Origin: Taxillus chinensis
Taxonomy: Eukaryota; Streptophyta; Magnoliopsida; Santalales; Loranthaceae
DNA length: 64,000 bases
Direction: 5' to 3'
Assembly (NCBI GenBank): GCA_023512835.1
Contig: CM042084.1
Coordinates: 16,378,403-16,442,402 of the forward strand
The notes beneath the pieces were generated by a model that worked only from the letters and a program-made list of their open reading frames with translations, was not told where the DNA came from and did no database searches. The translations under genes and the position numbers were made by a program. Shown piece after piece: positions 48,182-62,279 of this stretch; positions within the stretch are counted from its first letter, which is position 1, and each line of letters opens with the position of its first letter.

Positions 48182-50693
48182 AATATCCGTTGTCTCTTCG
48201 AATGATAACCGATCAAATAAAATCTGTCATCTCTAATCTTCAAAAGCAACGGGACCAGAGTTGCCATTTAATCTTATCCACTTCAATTATGGTTAATGGC
48301 CTCCATATCAATTATTTCAAATCCTCCTTGGCGGGCGTATCCACGTGAAATCGAATCCCTAGTTCCAGCTAGAGCCTAGAGAGTTGTGTAGTTGGGTGAG
48401 GTGGCCAAATGTGCCATGTGCACCCGCGTGTTTAACGGACACTGGCGTTGACATGTACCCATGCAAATCCAAGACTTCGTTTATTCAATTCAATGTATTA
48501 AAGTCCTTGATCAAATTCGAGGCGTGTATTGATTGATATTCAAGTATTATTAAAGTGGAAGGTAAAAACAATTAACATTTTCTTGTCCCCCGCGACTATC
48601 AATATCAAATTTACATTTTTCACCTGAAAGGGTAAAGTAGTCATGAAAATAATGATGTTCGCCAAAAATTGTTGGTCAAAACCTATCTGCCTAGACCTAA
48701 TATCAGTTTAATTTTCCCTTTGATGGTTTACATACCAAGTTGAAGTGTAATTAGTACGTTGATCAAATTTATAAGCTAATGTCAATAATTAGCCTATGGT
48801 ATCTCCATGCACAGCTTAATAGCATTAGGTGTAGGATTTTAAAATACATATTTCTATTTTGAAAAATTATTTTAACAAAAAAATTAAAATTTTATTTTTC
48901 ATATTATTTATTTTAACAAAAAAATTTAACAAAATAAATAGCCCATTTCTATATTTAACTCACTACTATTCATTCGTTATTTATTAAAAAAATATTTTTT
49001 TTCATTATATTTACTTTTTCTATTTATTTTTTCTCTAACACTCAATATTTAATTTTTATTTTAATAAATAAATAAATATTTAAAATAATATTTTAATTTA
49101 TAAATGTTTAAAGGCAAGCTTTAAAAAAGTAGCTTGTCAAAATAAAAATAATAATATTTTTAGTTATTCCGAAGAGCCAAATTTAGAAAGTATGTTGTAA
49201 ATGCCTTAAGGGATATGCTTTTGTCTAATGTTGTGCAAATGTTTTTGTGCTCTTTGAATTTACTCCCTTTAATTTAATAATATATATTATAATTATTGTT
49301 ATAACAAACATTTGATCACTCTAAATAAAAATACAAATATATTTAAAATCAATATTTACTATAAAATACTTATTTAATATATTTGAAACATATTATATAT
49401 CAAAATTTAGAATTAAAATAATCATTTCATATTCAATATTAATTTTGTTTGATAGACCATAATTGGTAAGTTTTAAATATATTTTTCATTTAATTTAGTG
49501 TGATAAATTGATTGTTATATTATTAAAGGGATTTTCATAAAGGGCAAACTTAGTGTATGGCATGATTCGGGAAATAGTTGGTCACATTGGATCAATTATA
49601 CGCATTCTCTTTTTACATTTTTTTCATGCCCCATTATATCAAAGTTAGTTAACTATTGAATTTTTTTGAATAAATAAATAGATAAGAGGGCGAATTTTTA
49701 GTGGAAAGTTTTTTATGAGGCTATAAGGGCATTTAATAGTTTGTGAAAAAATTTCAAATGTTATATACAATTACAATCATGTTTGGCAAACTTATATTTT
49801 TTTTGAAAATATGATTATTTTTAAAAACTATGAGTCCAGGTAAATTTTTACTACTCATAAGTAATTTTAAATTTATCGAATTAACTATTTTTAAAAACAA
49901 TCATATTTTCAAAAATAATACTAACTTACTAAACATAAGGTTTTTCTTGTGCTAATAGAATACTAAGTTGATTGATTGGTATACAAGTATTTTGTTGTTG
50001 GGCAGTCTGATTTTTTCAATAATTGATTGAATGACATTTAATTTGGTGTAAAAGACATATTTTCATAGCGCTAATATGAGTTGAACCAAATAATTGAAGT
50101 ATAAACTCATATGGTGTGTGTTTAATTCCATATACTAGATTATAGATGATCAACACAACTATTTTTTCTCTTATAATTAACTTTTCCAAACAGCACACTC
50201 AAAAGTTATTTATTTATTTATTTGTAAGGTGAAAATTCTTTACCATTGTTACTATACAAACAAATTTTGGTTTTCAATAAATTATTTATTTTAAAAATAA
50301 CACTTCTAAATTCATGACTTCATTTATATATACTAAAAAATTATCAACAACCATTGCAAGGTTCATATTTTATTTTATTTATTTATCAAAACAAAAAATT
50401 TCAAAACTAAACATATAAATATATCCATTCAATAAATCTTGGGGGAAAAAAGGTTTTTGGTGGGAGTGTTACAAATTTTATAGTCTTATTATCATATGGC
50501 ACAATTGGTGAAAAGAATGCATGCTAGAAGTTGAAAACATGAAGATAAATTTAAATATGTTATTTTTTTCTTTTGAATGCAAACTTTAAAAAGAAGAAAA
50601 ACACGATTACTTTTATTTTAATCAAATCTTTAAAAATACATTACTTGTAAAAATGTCATTTTTAAAATTCATAACATCTATTTTGGCTTACAA

Positions 50694-50750
<57 letters not shown>
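50694..50750. repeat. (CT)n microsatellite
   Basis: CT dinucleotides over 57 bases with one interruption (TTC at about 50718). Confidence 0.95.
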
Positions 50751-50756
<6 letters not shown>

Positions 50757-50895
50757 TTTACTTTTAAAATATATATTAATAATTTCATGTTAATGAACAT
50801 TAAACTAATAATAAGTAAGTTAAAATCTTATCACAAATACTTCAAAAGGTAGATAAATACTATAAATATATGTCACTGTCAATTCATTTGTACTA

Positions 50896-50898
<3 letters not shown>

Positions 50899-50948
<50 letters not shown>
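50899..50948. repeat. (AT)n microsatellite
   Basis: Twenty-five uninterrupted AT units. Confidence 0.95.
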
Positions 50949-50951
<3 letters not shown>

Positions 50952-51938
50952 AATGGATTGTGCTTATATATTATTTATATTTGAAATTACTTTTCAAATT
51001 AATTAATTAATTAATTAAGAATATTTTGTTTATATATTATTTTAATCTTTAGGATTACGAAGAAATTTTGAGGAAATAATTTGAATAAATTATTAGGATT
51101 CTATTAGTTATCCCCAAAGATACGATATTATATTTTATTATGTTAAGCATACCATGCTTAAATGGCAAAAGGGATTAGAAGAAGGGCAAAAAAAGATGCC
51201 ATAGGCCAATTAAGTGAATCATTTTTAAATAATTTAAAAATGATGCTACTTAAAATACAAGAGACAAATTACAAAATTTTCAACCTCTAAAATTAAAAAG
51301 AAATGGAGAACTTCCCGATCGAAAACAAAGTTGAATAACCAAATGATTGTTACCAGTTTTAGAAGAAATTATTTAGTAATTTGCTCTACTAATAATTTTT
51401 TATATATAGCTTAAATCTATGTCAAAGTGGTTTTTAATTATTAATATATTAGTAAAACACAATTCATTGAGTATTGCATGAAACTACAAGATTTTTCGAA
51501 AAATAATCAACGTTGCAATATTTACGTTGATGCATTGTCAATGAGAGTTTAACTACCTAGTTATTAGTACAATTTGTACGTGGTTGGATGATAAACATTA
51601 ATGTTTGTAAATCAACGTATAAAATATAAAACTATAAGTTAATTCTTAGATTTCAACAACCCTTGACACTGATTACTTAAACTTCTCAACCAAATCTTTT
51701 AATATAGAATTTTAACCGTAAAAATATGTTGTGCCTTTGCATGCTCGATGCAAGGCACGCAACATTAATATGCAATGTTGTTATTATGTATTATTGGTGA
51801 ACTTTTATATAGGCTTGAAAATTTTGATAGAATTGCCTCTAAAATAGTCGTAGTTTGAAAAGGCTCATACCTAAAAAGCTGTTGGATGAAGACTAGAATG
51901 TTGCTACAAATATGTGATATTGATATGGGTTTTGTGTC

Positions 51939-52298
51939 TGTGGGGGCCACTCCCAATTAGGGAGTCAAGGATCGTGAGCTGCAGCCTTCTTCAAACCCGG
52001 TGCTGCAGCTTCTTCAACTTCAGTGGGCAGCAGCCATGGTGGACAGCAGTCATGGTGGACAAAGACCTGGAAATTAATCTATATATATGTGCTGTAAAAT
52101 GGAATTAAAATCCATGCCTTATTGTGAGATAATAAGAGAGAAGAAAGAGAGTCCTCTTGTATATTATCCTCCGGCGAGTTGCCGGAGAGAAATAGTAAAA
52201 CCGGCCCCCTTCTCCCGTGGACGTAGGCACCTTGCCGAACCACGTAAATCCTCTTGTTTCCTTCGTTTTTGCATGCGTATGTGTTTGCAATCCCAACA
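51939..52298 (+). mobile_element. Solo LTR, copia-like
   Basis: It starts TGTGGGGGCC and ends CCCAACA, the usual TG...CA form, and is flanked by perfect GTGTC duplications at 51934-51938 and 52299-52303. Inside are GAGAGAAGAAAGAGAG, a TATATTATCC word and CCGTGGACGTAGGCAC.TTGCCGAACCACG, which I recognise from many plant copia LTRs. No second LTR or internal region is present, so the element was reduced by recombination between its LTRs. Orientation is inferred from the position of the TATA-like word and the R/U5-like sequence. Confidence 0.88.
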
Positions 52299-52794
52299 GT
52301 GTCCCACCGGAGAAGCTGAGGTTAATTTAATCTTCGTCCACCAATTGCTTTGCTAATTTGGCCCTCAACTCCTTGTGTTGGATTAACATCTTCTTGAAGC
52401 ATTAATCATTCCATTTCTTTCTGCAAACAAATAAATCAATATTTAAGTTAATTGAGAGACAATTTGTCAATATAAATCACATTCTTTCAATCTTTCTTTA
52501 TTATCTACTCTTTACGAAATTTCGAATTCCTCAATTTTTCTCTTTCTACTTTAAATATATCCAGCAACCTGCATAAACAGTGCATGTGAGATGAAATGAT
52601 GAATATAATGTAAGCACATTAAAAGTTTTCTAAATTACATATAGCACAGTTAGATGGAAATAGTGATGGACAAAGAGATGGACAAAGCAATTGTGGTCTC
52701 TTTGTTAATTTATAAAGAGATGGACAAAGCACCTAAATGAATATCGCTTCCCTGATTCTACTTCCTCACCCCAAGTTCATTTCTACTCTGTCGT

Positions 52795-53299
52795 GACTAC
52801 TCTATCTGCTATTACCTCTTTCCTGCTATCATTTCTTTTGTATCATTATGCCTGAAAATGAGAGGAATAGTCTATTTCTAAGAGGCAATAGTCTACCTGC
52901 ATTTCTAAGAGGCAATAGTTTTTTATGAATATTGCTTCTTGGAGTGACTCTGTCAAGTTAGGATCCAAAACTTTTCCTACCAAAGATAGCCGTTGGAGAC
53001 AATCGTCGATCACGACGATCTGCACGGGAAGCTGATGATACATCACAAGCCGAAGACATATCCTATCATGGCCGGCCTAGGCGTGGTGGACATGTAGAGA
53101 AAGGTCTAATGGTTATCGAGCGGTGATTGTGAGATGATCCCGTTAGGGAAGAAAACATAGACGACTACGAATTTGATGGGATGTCTAACATGACAGACTA
53201 TGGACGAAAACCAGTCTATGAACATCGAAGGAGATAGAGGCATGACCAGTGATATAAAAAAATGATAGTGGGAAGGAGGTAATAGCAGATAGAGTAGTC
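52795..53299. repeat. Inverted repeat pair, 50-bp arms
   Basis: Arms 52795-52844 and 53251-53299 are reverse complements at most positions (GACTACTCTATCTGCTATTACC against GGTAATAGCAGATAGAGTAGTC). A second word, TTTCTAAGAGGCAATAGT, occurs in direct orientation at 52875, 52902 and 53331. The DNA between (53010-53250) resembles degraded gag-type charged sequence with stops. Probably a broken or nested element. Confidence 0.7.
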
Positions 53300-53421
53300 T
53301 TGCTGAAAAGAAATGAGGACTAATAGACTATTTCTAAGAGGCAATAGTCTTGCTGTCGTGACTAGTCTATAACTTTCTTTTTATATCATTAATTTCATAT
53401 GCTGCTGCTTGCAAAACGCAG

Positions 53422-53541
53422 GACATGGTGATGTGCAAGATATACAGGAAGGCAACCTCATTGAAGGTGTTGGAACAGAGGGCAGCAGCAACCATGGAGG
53501 AAGGGATGAAGACAACTCCCGCATATATTGACCTCCCTACC
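53422..53541 (+). pseudogene. Orphan NAC-domain exon fragment
   Basis: After an AACGCAG acceptor the frame reads DMVMCKIYRKATSLKVLEQR then AAATMEEGMKT. This is the end of a NAC DNA-binding domain (subdomain E and the start of the regulatory region), normally in the last exon of a NAC transcription factor gene. No upstream NAC exons (subdomains A-D) are present in the window. Downstream the frame enters unrelated repeated sequence. I infer a transduplicated or relict fragment. Confidence 0.7.
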
Positions 53542-53556
53542 TGTCAAGAAGAGAAA

Positions 53557-53684
53557 GTTGGGCAACAGGTTTGTGTAGTGTGTGTACCTCTTATTGACTC
53601 CGGAGCAACTGACCGTTATCTGATCTCCCTACTGCCTACTGGATGTTTCCAAGTTGGGCAGCAGGCATGTGTAGTGTGTGCCAC
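53557..53684 (+). repeat. Direct repeat following the NAC fragment
   Basis: AAGTTGGGCA(A/G)CAGG then TGTGTAGTGTGTG occurs at about 53558-53590 and 53651-53683. The intervening DNA is unassigned. Confidence 0.75.
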
Positions 53685-53689
53685 TTTAT

Positions 53690-56637
53690 GCGTGATGATG
53701 TTGCACATTGCTGGAAGTTGTACGTAAATACACATCTCTCTATAGGCTGTAGTGTAACCAAATCTATATAAGAACATGGGATCGGGGAGCTCCCATCTAT
53801 TGAATGCAACATTTCGAAAAGCTTTTTTTTTTTTTTCCTTTTCCCAGCTGTTATGAACTCGTTTTGATGTGATGTCACGCCAGCAACTAGCAGTGGATCT
53901 AGGAATTTCAGTCAATTGGAGAAAGTCACTCTATCACGTACCAACTCGATCGTAGCACATCTACTGATGATCTACCATAAATGTTGATTTATACATGCCA
54001 GGAACAGGGACCAACCACAGGTAAAAATATCCATACTAGCTCTATGCCATAGAGCTTCATGCATGGATGAAATCTCGACACAGTTTTAGCAGATTTTTAT
54101 GCATTTTATAGACAATATCAGCGCATAAATTTTGGATTTCTAGATATCAGACAATATCAGTGCATAAATTTTACAGACAATATCAGATTTCTAGATACAG
54201 GTAGCATACCTAATATATCCGCCCCAGAAATTTTGGATTTCTGGACCACGTACCCCACATATGTCTACAAATTAGTGATCATGTTGAAAATTCAGCACGC
54301 TCTTATGCAGATAGTTATCACGAAGTTGATCTCCCATCCCAAAATTTATTATAAACAATAAAGAAGTTCCAGAACACCGTAATGACTACTGATGGTACCG
54401 TGGAGGATAATGTAATGGTTTTTTTTTCTGCAACTATTTATACCTAAGAAAAAAATCAGTTCTGCATTGGAAACAATGAGGACTCTTTGGTCACCAAATA
54501 TTCTCACAAACTGTATCAGTTTTCTTACTCTTACCTCTGTGATTTGTTCTACATTCACAACATTTATTACTTTTTATTTTACAAAATCAAAATATATATG
54601 CAGGTAAGATTACTTGGAAGTGTTTAGTATTGAAAATCTGCACAAGGTTGGTTTCTCTTTCTATAAAAGATCCATCGATTGTAAATTGTTTGTGATGGCT
54701 GTCATTGCTAGCTTTCCTATCCTACAGACCTATGAGGTTTTCTCCCATCTGCCACTCAGAAAGTTATTCCTAGCATTATGTGAAGTATGGCTAGCCATCA
54801 GATATGGTACTAATGTACTATCTTACCAAATCTGTGTCGAGATATCCTTGGTATGAAATGATACACATTTTTTCAATATGTTATGTCGACTTGAGATGGT
54901 AGTAGTTTTATGCATGCATGCTAAAACGGCAAACAAAAAATAATTTATGCGAACTAAAGAGAAAAAATAAAACCACAGTAATGTGTTTTTCCAAAGCAAA
55001 ATTATTCTTTTTGGGTAGAATAATTTTCTCATAAGAAACTGTCATTTCTTTATTTTCTCATAAGATTTAGGAAATGATAGCCCCTTAATATTTACTTATT
55101 GAAGAGACGGTTGCACCTTCTTATCATGTACACTGTGTAAAGTATGTGGGAAGAAATGAAATTCGTAGAGGTTAGTTTACTGTGTGACTGGGAATAGATT
55201 TGGTTAGCCACTCAATTTATTCCGACTCCCATGCAAAGTATCTGGATTTTGGAATTGTGACAGTCATTTTTCTGTAAGCATTCAATCCATGATGTTTTTC
55301 ACCAGAAATTCTGAGCTCTTCCTTTTCACATACCCAGGGAATGAAAGTCAGAGACTGTTTGCTTTGGTTCTGTCTGGGATTTTTTTTGTTTTGTTGCTGA
55401 TGAAGTCATGCAAAAACTAGTTTATTTGTGATTTTTCCACATGTACTAAATCCATTCAAATTCTCAAATCCGAGGTTCCAATGTCGTCAGCAATGGCTCA
55501 ATCCACTGCAGATTCTATTGGATCTACAGAGATTGACGTTTTATCCTATCTGGGCTCGATCCACTGCAGATTATATTGGATCTACAGACACGCAGACCTA
55601 GGAATTTTTGTCAGTGATGCATCAATTTCCAAAATATGGAAATTTCAGGGATCAAAGTTTTAGTTGTCTGCCACTATTTTTTTACCTGTAGTCTACCACC
55701 TAATATCCAAATATAAGTACTACTATAAGAGTATCATAATCCTATTTCATCTCCCCGCATGTCTTAAACATAAAAACTCAACTCAGCTCTAATATGCTCA
55801 TTCAAAGTTTCAAACAAGCTGTGATGGAGATGAAAACAAAGCCTTCAATAATTGAATTATCATCAGTTCGTGAGCGAGTCGTGCATATGTTTTCCCTCCA
55901 GTGTGTACATACTAGAGTATTTTTGCGTTCATTGTATTTTCTTTAAAGCTACTATATTTAATTTTCACTTTTGTTTTATGACTTTGGTAAATATAACTAG
56001 TCAGAGAATACAGGGAAATGTTTAGTAGGATAGTAAAAACAGTTGATTCAGATATTTTAAATTATTTATGAATAATAATAAATTATTATTAAAAAATAAA
56101 CTCAAAGATCTTAAAAATAATTATATTTTTAAAAAAAAATTAAATACAAATAATTTAAAATAATTATATTTTTAAAAATAATCATTCAAATTATTTACTC
56201 TACTCATGTTGGCTTTAATCTGATTATTTCATAAAACTTAAAATTAGGTGGGATAGGAATCAAAACTAATTGTTTCTTGTATTTTCATAAAGAATAAATA
56301 TTTATGAAACGAGTTAGCAGAATTGTCGTAAACTCAAAAATTATTCAATTTCAATTGTAACATTACTCTTTCATAAAATAAGGGTAAAATAAGCCGCCCC
56401 GAGGGCGAGGAGACCACAACTATACGTACGACCACGTGCACGTTACTTGGTAGAGAACGTAAGCTACTGACTTCTCAGTTCAGATCACGAGTACTAAAAA
56501 CTCCATAAACATTACGTTGTCTGGTGACTGTCTTGGATCCGAAGATAGCTATCGAGCTGGTATATGCCACTATTTTATTTCAATAAAACAAATTGTTGAA
56601 ATCACGTATATATGGTCTAAAAACGATGTGTGCGTGC

Positions 56638-56640
<3 letters not shown>
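53690..56640. other. Intergenic, unassigned
   Basis: It contains a short repeated word ACAATATCAG.GCATAAATTTT (54112-54190), a 30-bp direct repeat at 55501/55559 and AT-rich sequence at 56040-56200. Short open frames have no recognisable domains. The last 150 bases lead into the peroxidase promoter. Confidence 0.55.
55501..55588. repeat. 30-bp direct repeat, period 58
   Basis: ATCCACTGCAGATT(C/A)TATTGG then ATCTACAGA at 55501-55530 and 55559-55588, differing at one base. Confidence 0.92.

Positions 56641-56670
<30 letters not shown>
56641..56670. repeat. (TA)n run in the peroxidase promoter
   Basis: Fifteen TA units 90 bases upstream of the peroxidase ATG, in the place expected for a TATA region; its length may be polymorphic. 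Confidence 0.9.
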
Positions 56671-56671
<1 letters not shown>

Positions 56672-56759
56672 TTACAGACGTTGATTTAAGCTCACAGCAC
56701 CTGCAACAATACAAGCAATTTCTGTCATTAGCAGGGAAGCCAACGAGGTAGATCGAGGA

Positions 56760-58823
<2,064 letters not shown>

Positions 58824-61520
58824 AGGCCATGAATGAATAGGTAGGTATGCATTGGAATGTTATTGGGGAGCACCAACTTAATTGCGACTAACGAGCTCGT
58901 TTAAGAAGGGAGGTTTTGATTTGCAATTAATAAAAGCATGGCAATTACTTTTCATTGATGCACACATAATTGGTCTTTGTATGTTCGTGACTCCAAAAAC
59001 AGAAAAAGAAATTGGTAAATAAATTCAACTAAAAGATATCCAAAACAAACACCATCAGATCACAAATAACGTAAGTATAATACCTAAGTTCAACAATATT
59101 GGGACCGTAGGCAGCAAACAACCAAAAAGACACTGGTATATTAATTAATATTGGGACCGTAGGCAGCAAACAACCAAAAAGACACTGGTATATTAATTCT
59201 TTTATTTTCATTAAATAACTGCAGTAATCACAACAATAATCAGTCTCAATTGAATTTGAGAGGTTAGAGCACGTACAGTGATTAATTAATTTTTTAAGTG
59301 AAATAATATTAGTTATTTCTGTGTTTCAAGTAAAAATTTTATTAATGCCTAATTAAATTTAGTTAGTCGGTCTTTAAATTTAATATTTAATAAATTTTTT
59401 TGCTAGCGTTAAATTTGTAATTAATATTATTTTATTTATATATATTTATTAAAATATTTAATTATATGTTAGCAAGTTTAATTGTTTAGAAAAAGTTCAT
59501 TGTGCCCATACGGTCATGCCAATGGAATGGAATAGGCTTGGATGCATGACACTGCGTAATCGATCTATAAATATAATAACCATTACCAGAAATAACATAT
59601 AACAATAAGAATTTTTGTTTGTATAACACTGAAAATTTAACTTTGGTGTGGTTTCTTTTGAAAAAAGTTATATAAGAATTTTTATCGTGATGATTTTATA
59701 ACTTTATAATTTTTTTAAAATAAAAATATATATTTTTATATAAAATTTTCTATTTTAAGTAAGTACCAAAGTGAGTGGATATTAAGTTCCATTAACCTTC
59801 ACACTTTAATGTCTCATTAGCACCCTGTCAATTCTAGTATTTTCTAATTCATTCTTTTATTCTGTTCAAGTTAAAGCAAGTTTGAACTCATCATATCTAT
59901 CCATTGTGATTCCTTAGAAGTCCACAAGAATTGAGAAATTATTGCTTAAACAACCTCATTTTGCTCAATTTCTAACAATTTCCCATAAAAGTCAACAACT
60001 CCGTATGTAACTCCACATGGAGAGAGAGAGAGAGAGAAAGAGGGAGAACCGAACCAAGCTACTTTCACATCTTTTCTTGTAAAGAGATTCTCAGCTCTTA
60101 GTACAGTGCAGTGTAATTTGGAATGCATCGAGAGTGTAATTCAAAATCCTATGTCTGTAACTCTTTTGATACTCTCATGAAAAAAATCCAAATCAACACG
60201 CGTAGAAAAATATCCAAAAGGAAAACCAAACTTGTGTTACATTTTATTAGTTATATCACAAACTATCACTTCTTTCTATTCAAGGTATATAATTGCTTGA
60301 ATGTATATTATGATTTGGTTAGTTATTTGCTTGTTTATTTTATAGGAAAGCTTCACTGAAATGAGAAAGCCTTCAAAAATATAACTCTACATTTTATAGA
60401 TGAACAAAAAAAGGAAGGATGACCTATAAATGAAAAAGCAAGCCGATAATTAAAATACAAACTTTGGGTTTTTAATGATGTATGTCTTTATTTATTGTAT
60501 TAAAAACAATAATGATTTATTTTGAGTTAAATGATATAAGAACAACTTAAAACTGCATGAGTGAGTCTACTTCTACATGTGCATTCGAGAATATTATATT
60601 TTTGAAATATGATCTATTCTCCAAGGTGAAGGGATCTATCAAGAAATGAAGAGTTAGCTACTAATGAGGGAAAGATTTAATAATGAGAATGTCACAAATA
60701 TTTAACACTATCAACAAATTAGATAGCAAGGTAACTTTTATTTTTTAAAATATTTATTTAGTTTCTGTTGGATATGCTTTTAGTTTTCGTTAAAATTTTT
60801 TTAATGCAATTGCAAATTCTAGATGCAAATAGTGGATAAGCCTTTTCTCTAAATAATCATCCTACTTCACATTCAAGCCATCATATTTTGTCTCGTGAAA
60901 ATGAAAGAAATGAACAAAATAATTTTAGTAATAATTAAGTTGTTTTTTATGGATATTTAATGTATTTGATGACATGTTTATAATATATATTTTCTTGTTA
61001 TTAATTCTCTTATTAATGAAACATTATATTTTCTTTAGAAAAATCATTTTGTAGTTAATTTTTGTGGTTTTTTATAAACAATTATACATTGGAATTTGAA
61101 TGCGGAACTACAAATTAAGTAATTGAATCCATTATTTTTTTGGTTTTTATAGATGGACGCATTCGTTTGTAAATATGAGATCTATAGCAATGGCAACATC
61201 TTTCGTTCAAATAGACTATGGGCTTATACTCACGGACTTCTGTTACTATAGACTATACCAATGCAATTTATACCAATGGAAATACCTTCTGCTAGAATAG
61301 ACCATGGATCTATACTAATATACGCTTTAGCCGTTGGAATAAATTACGTGCCTATGCGGATGGACTGCCATTAGTATAGACTCCATACCAAATTTGTTGA
61401 AGTATGGAATGAATTGAAAAGATATTACTGCTTCTTTTTTATTATTATTATTATTATTATTTTAAGTATTTAAAGTAACTCCCAGGAAACTATATTACAT
61501 GATTAATATAGGGAAAGGAC
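58824..61520. other. AT-rich intergenic DNA
   Basis: It contains the peroxidase 3'UTR (AATAAA-like TTAATAAAAGC at about 58928), a 52-bp tandem duplication (59095-59198), a GA microsatellite (about 60017-60034), degenerate repeats with ATAGACTATGG/ATAGACCATGG words (61190-61380) and a (TTA)n run (61439-61459). No gene is seen; short open frames lack recognisable content. Confidence 0.6.
59095..59198. repeat. 52-bp exact tandem duplication
   Basis: AATATTGGGACCGTAGGCAG and the following 32 bases repeat twice without a mismatch, so the duplication is very recent. Confidence 0.95.
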
Positions 61521-61529
61521 ATGGCTTGA
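61521..61529 (+). promoter_or_regulatory. Two-codon uORF before the TAF8-like gene
   Basis: ATG GCT TGA lies 15 bases before the main ATG at 61545. If it is within the mRNA leader it could lower initiation; this is inference. Confidence 0.4.
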
Positions 61530-61544
61530 GTTCCGCCGCCGACG

Positions 61545-62279
61545 ATGAAGAAATCTAGAAGGAAACCCCCAAAGCTTGAGGACAAAGAACCTCCGGAAAG
61601 TGTGGAAAGCCGGGAGGAGTTCTCGGCGGCCATCACGAGGGTAGCGGTGGCTCAGATCTGCCGGACCGTCGGCTTCTCCGCTGCTCATCCCTCCGCCCTC
61701 CAAACCCTAACCCGCGTCGCCGCCCTCTACCTCCGCGCCCTCGCTGCCTCCGCCTCCTCCCGCACTGCCCTCTGCGGCCGCACCCAGTCCAATCTCTCCG
61801 ACGTCGCCCACGCCCTCCAAACCCTCGCCGTCGGCCCCGCCCTCCACGGCGCCTTCGACATCAACCGGCCCCTCCTCAGCTCGCCCGCGCTGAGGGCCGT
61901 CCTCCAATTCTTCGACTCCGTCGACGAAACCCCATTCGCGGCTCCGATTCACTGCCGGCGCGAAATGCTCGGGTCATCTGGGAGCTCCGACCTCGAATTG
62001 CGGCGGCGAAGGACGGAGGCTCACATCCCTGCGTGGTTGCCGGCGTTTCCCGACCCGGGTTCGTACGTGATTGCTAGGTGGAATAGTCGCAGCAACAATT
62101 TGTTGCTGGAAAAGCTGGGGCAAACCCAAACCCAATCCGATGTTGGGGGTGGGGAAGAGGGTTGTCGGACGATGACAATGACGACTACAAAAAAGAGGTG
62201 GCGATCAGGAGATAGGTTGGCTGTGGAGGAGAAAGGAAGGAGATGGAGAGTGACGTTCAAGATTGGGGAGACCGCTTAG
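61545..62279 (+). CDS. TAF8-like TFIID subunit (bromodomain-associated histone-fold protein)
   Basis: An intronless frame of 244 residues. After a Lys/Arg-rich start comes a histone-fold BTP domain (about 25-102; FSAAITRVAVAQICRTVGF, LQTLTRVAALYLRALA, RTQSNLSDVAHAL). The motif HIPAWLPAFPDP follows (160-171), the linker signature shared by TAF8 and related plant bromodomain-associated proteins. TAF8 pairs with TAF10 in the TFIID coactivator. The tail is short, charged and basic (KKRWRSGDR). The coding region is markedly GC-rich and codon use favours C or G ends, unlike the surrounding AT-rich DNA, but no sign of transfer is evident. The protein is shorter than typical TAF8, so it may be a TAF8-like paralogue. 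The start is the first long-frame ATG. Confidence 0.85.
   Translation: MKKSRRKPPKLEDKEPPESVESREEFSAAITRVAVAQICRTVGFSAAHPSALQTLTRVAALYLRALAASASSRTALCGRTQSNLSDVAHALQTLAVGPALHGAFDINRPLLSSPALRAVLQFFDSVDETPFAAPIHCRREMLGSSGSSDLELRRRRTEAHIPAWLPAFPDPGSYVIARWNSRSNNLLLEKLGQTQTQSDVGGGEEGCRTMTMTTTKKRWRSGDRLAVEEKGRRWRVTFKIGETA

Larger units (their letters stand above)
48187..51938. other. AT-rich intergenic DNA
   Basis: No gene seen. Positions 48825-49205 show loose inverted similarity at their edges and CATTTA/AAATAG words like the MITE at 46588, and may be an old relative. It contains two microsatellites (50694-50750 and 50899-50948) and many A/T runs. Confidence 0.6.

Noticed and set aside
61707..61952. 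Minus-strand Gly/Glu-rich open frame
   Set aside because: Antisense shadow of the GC-rich TAF8-like coding region.
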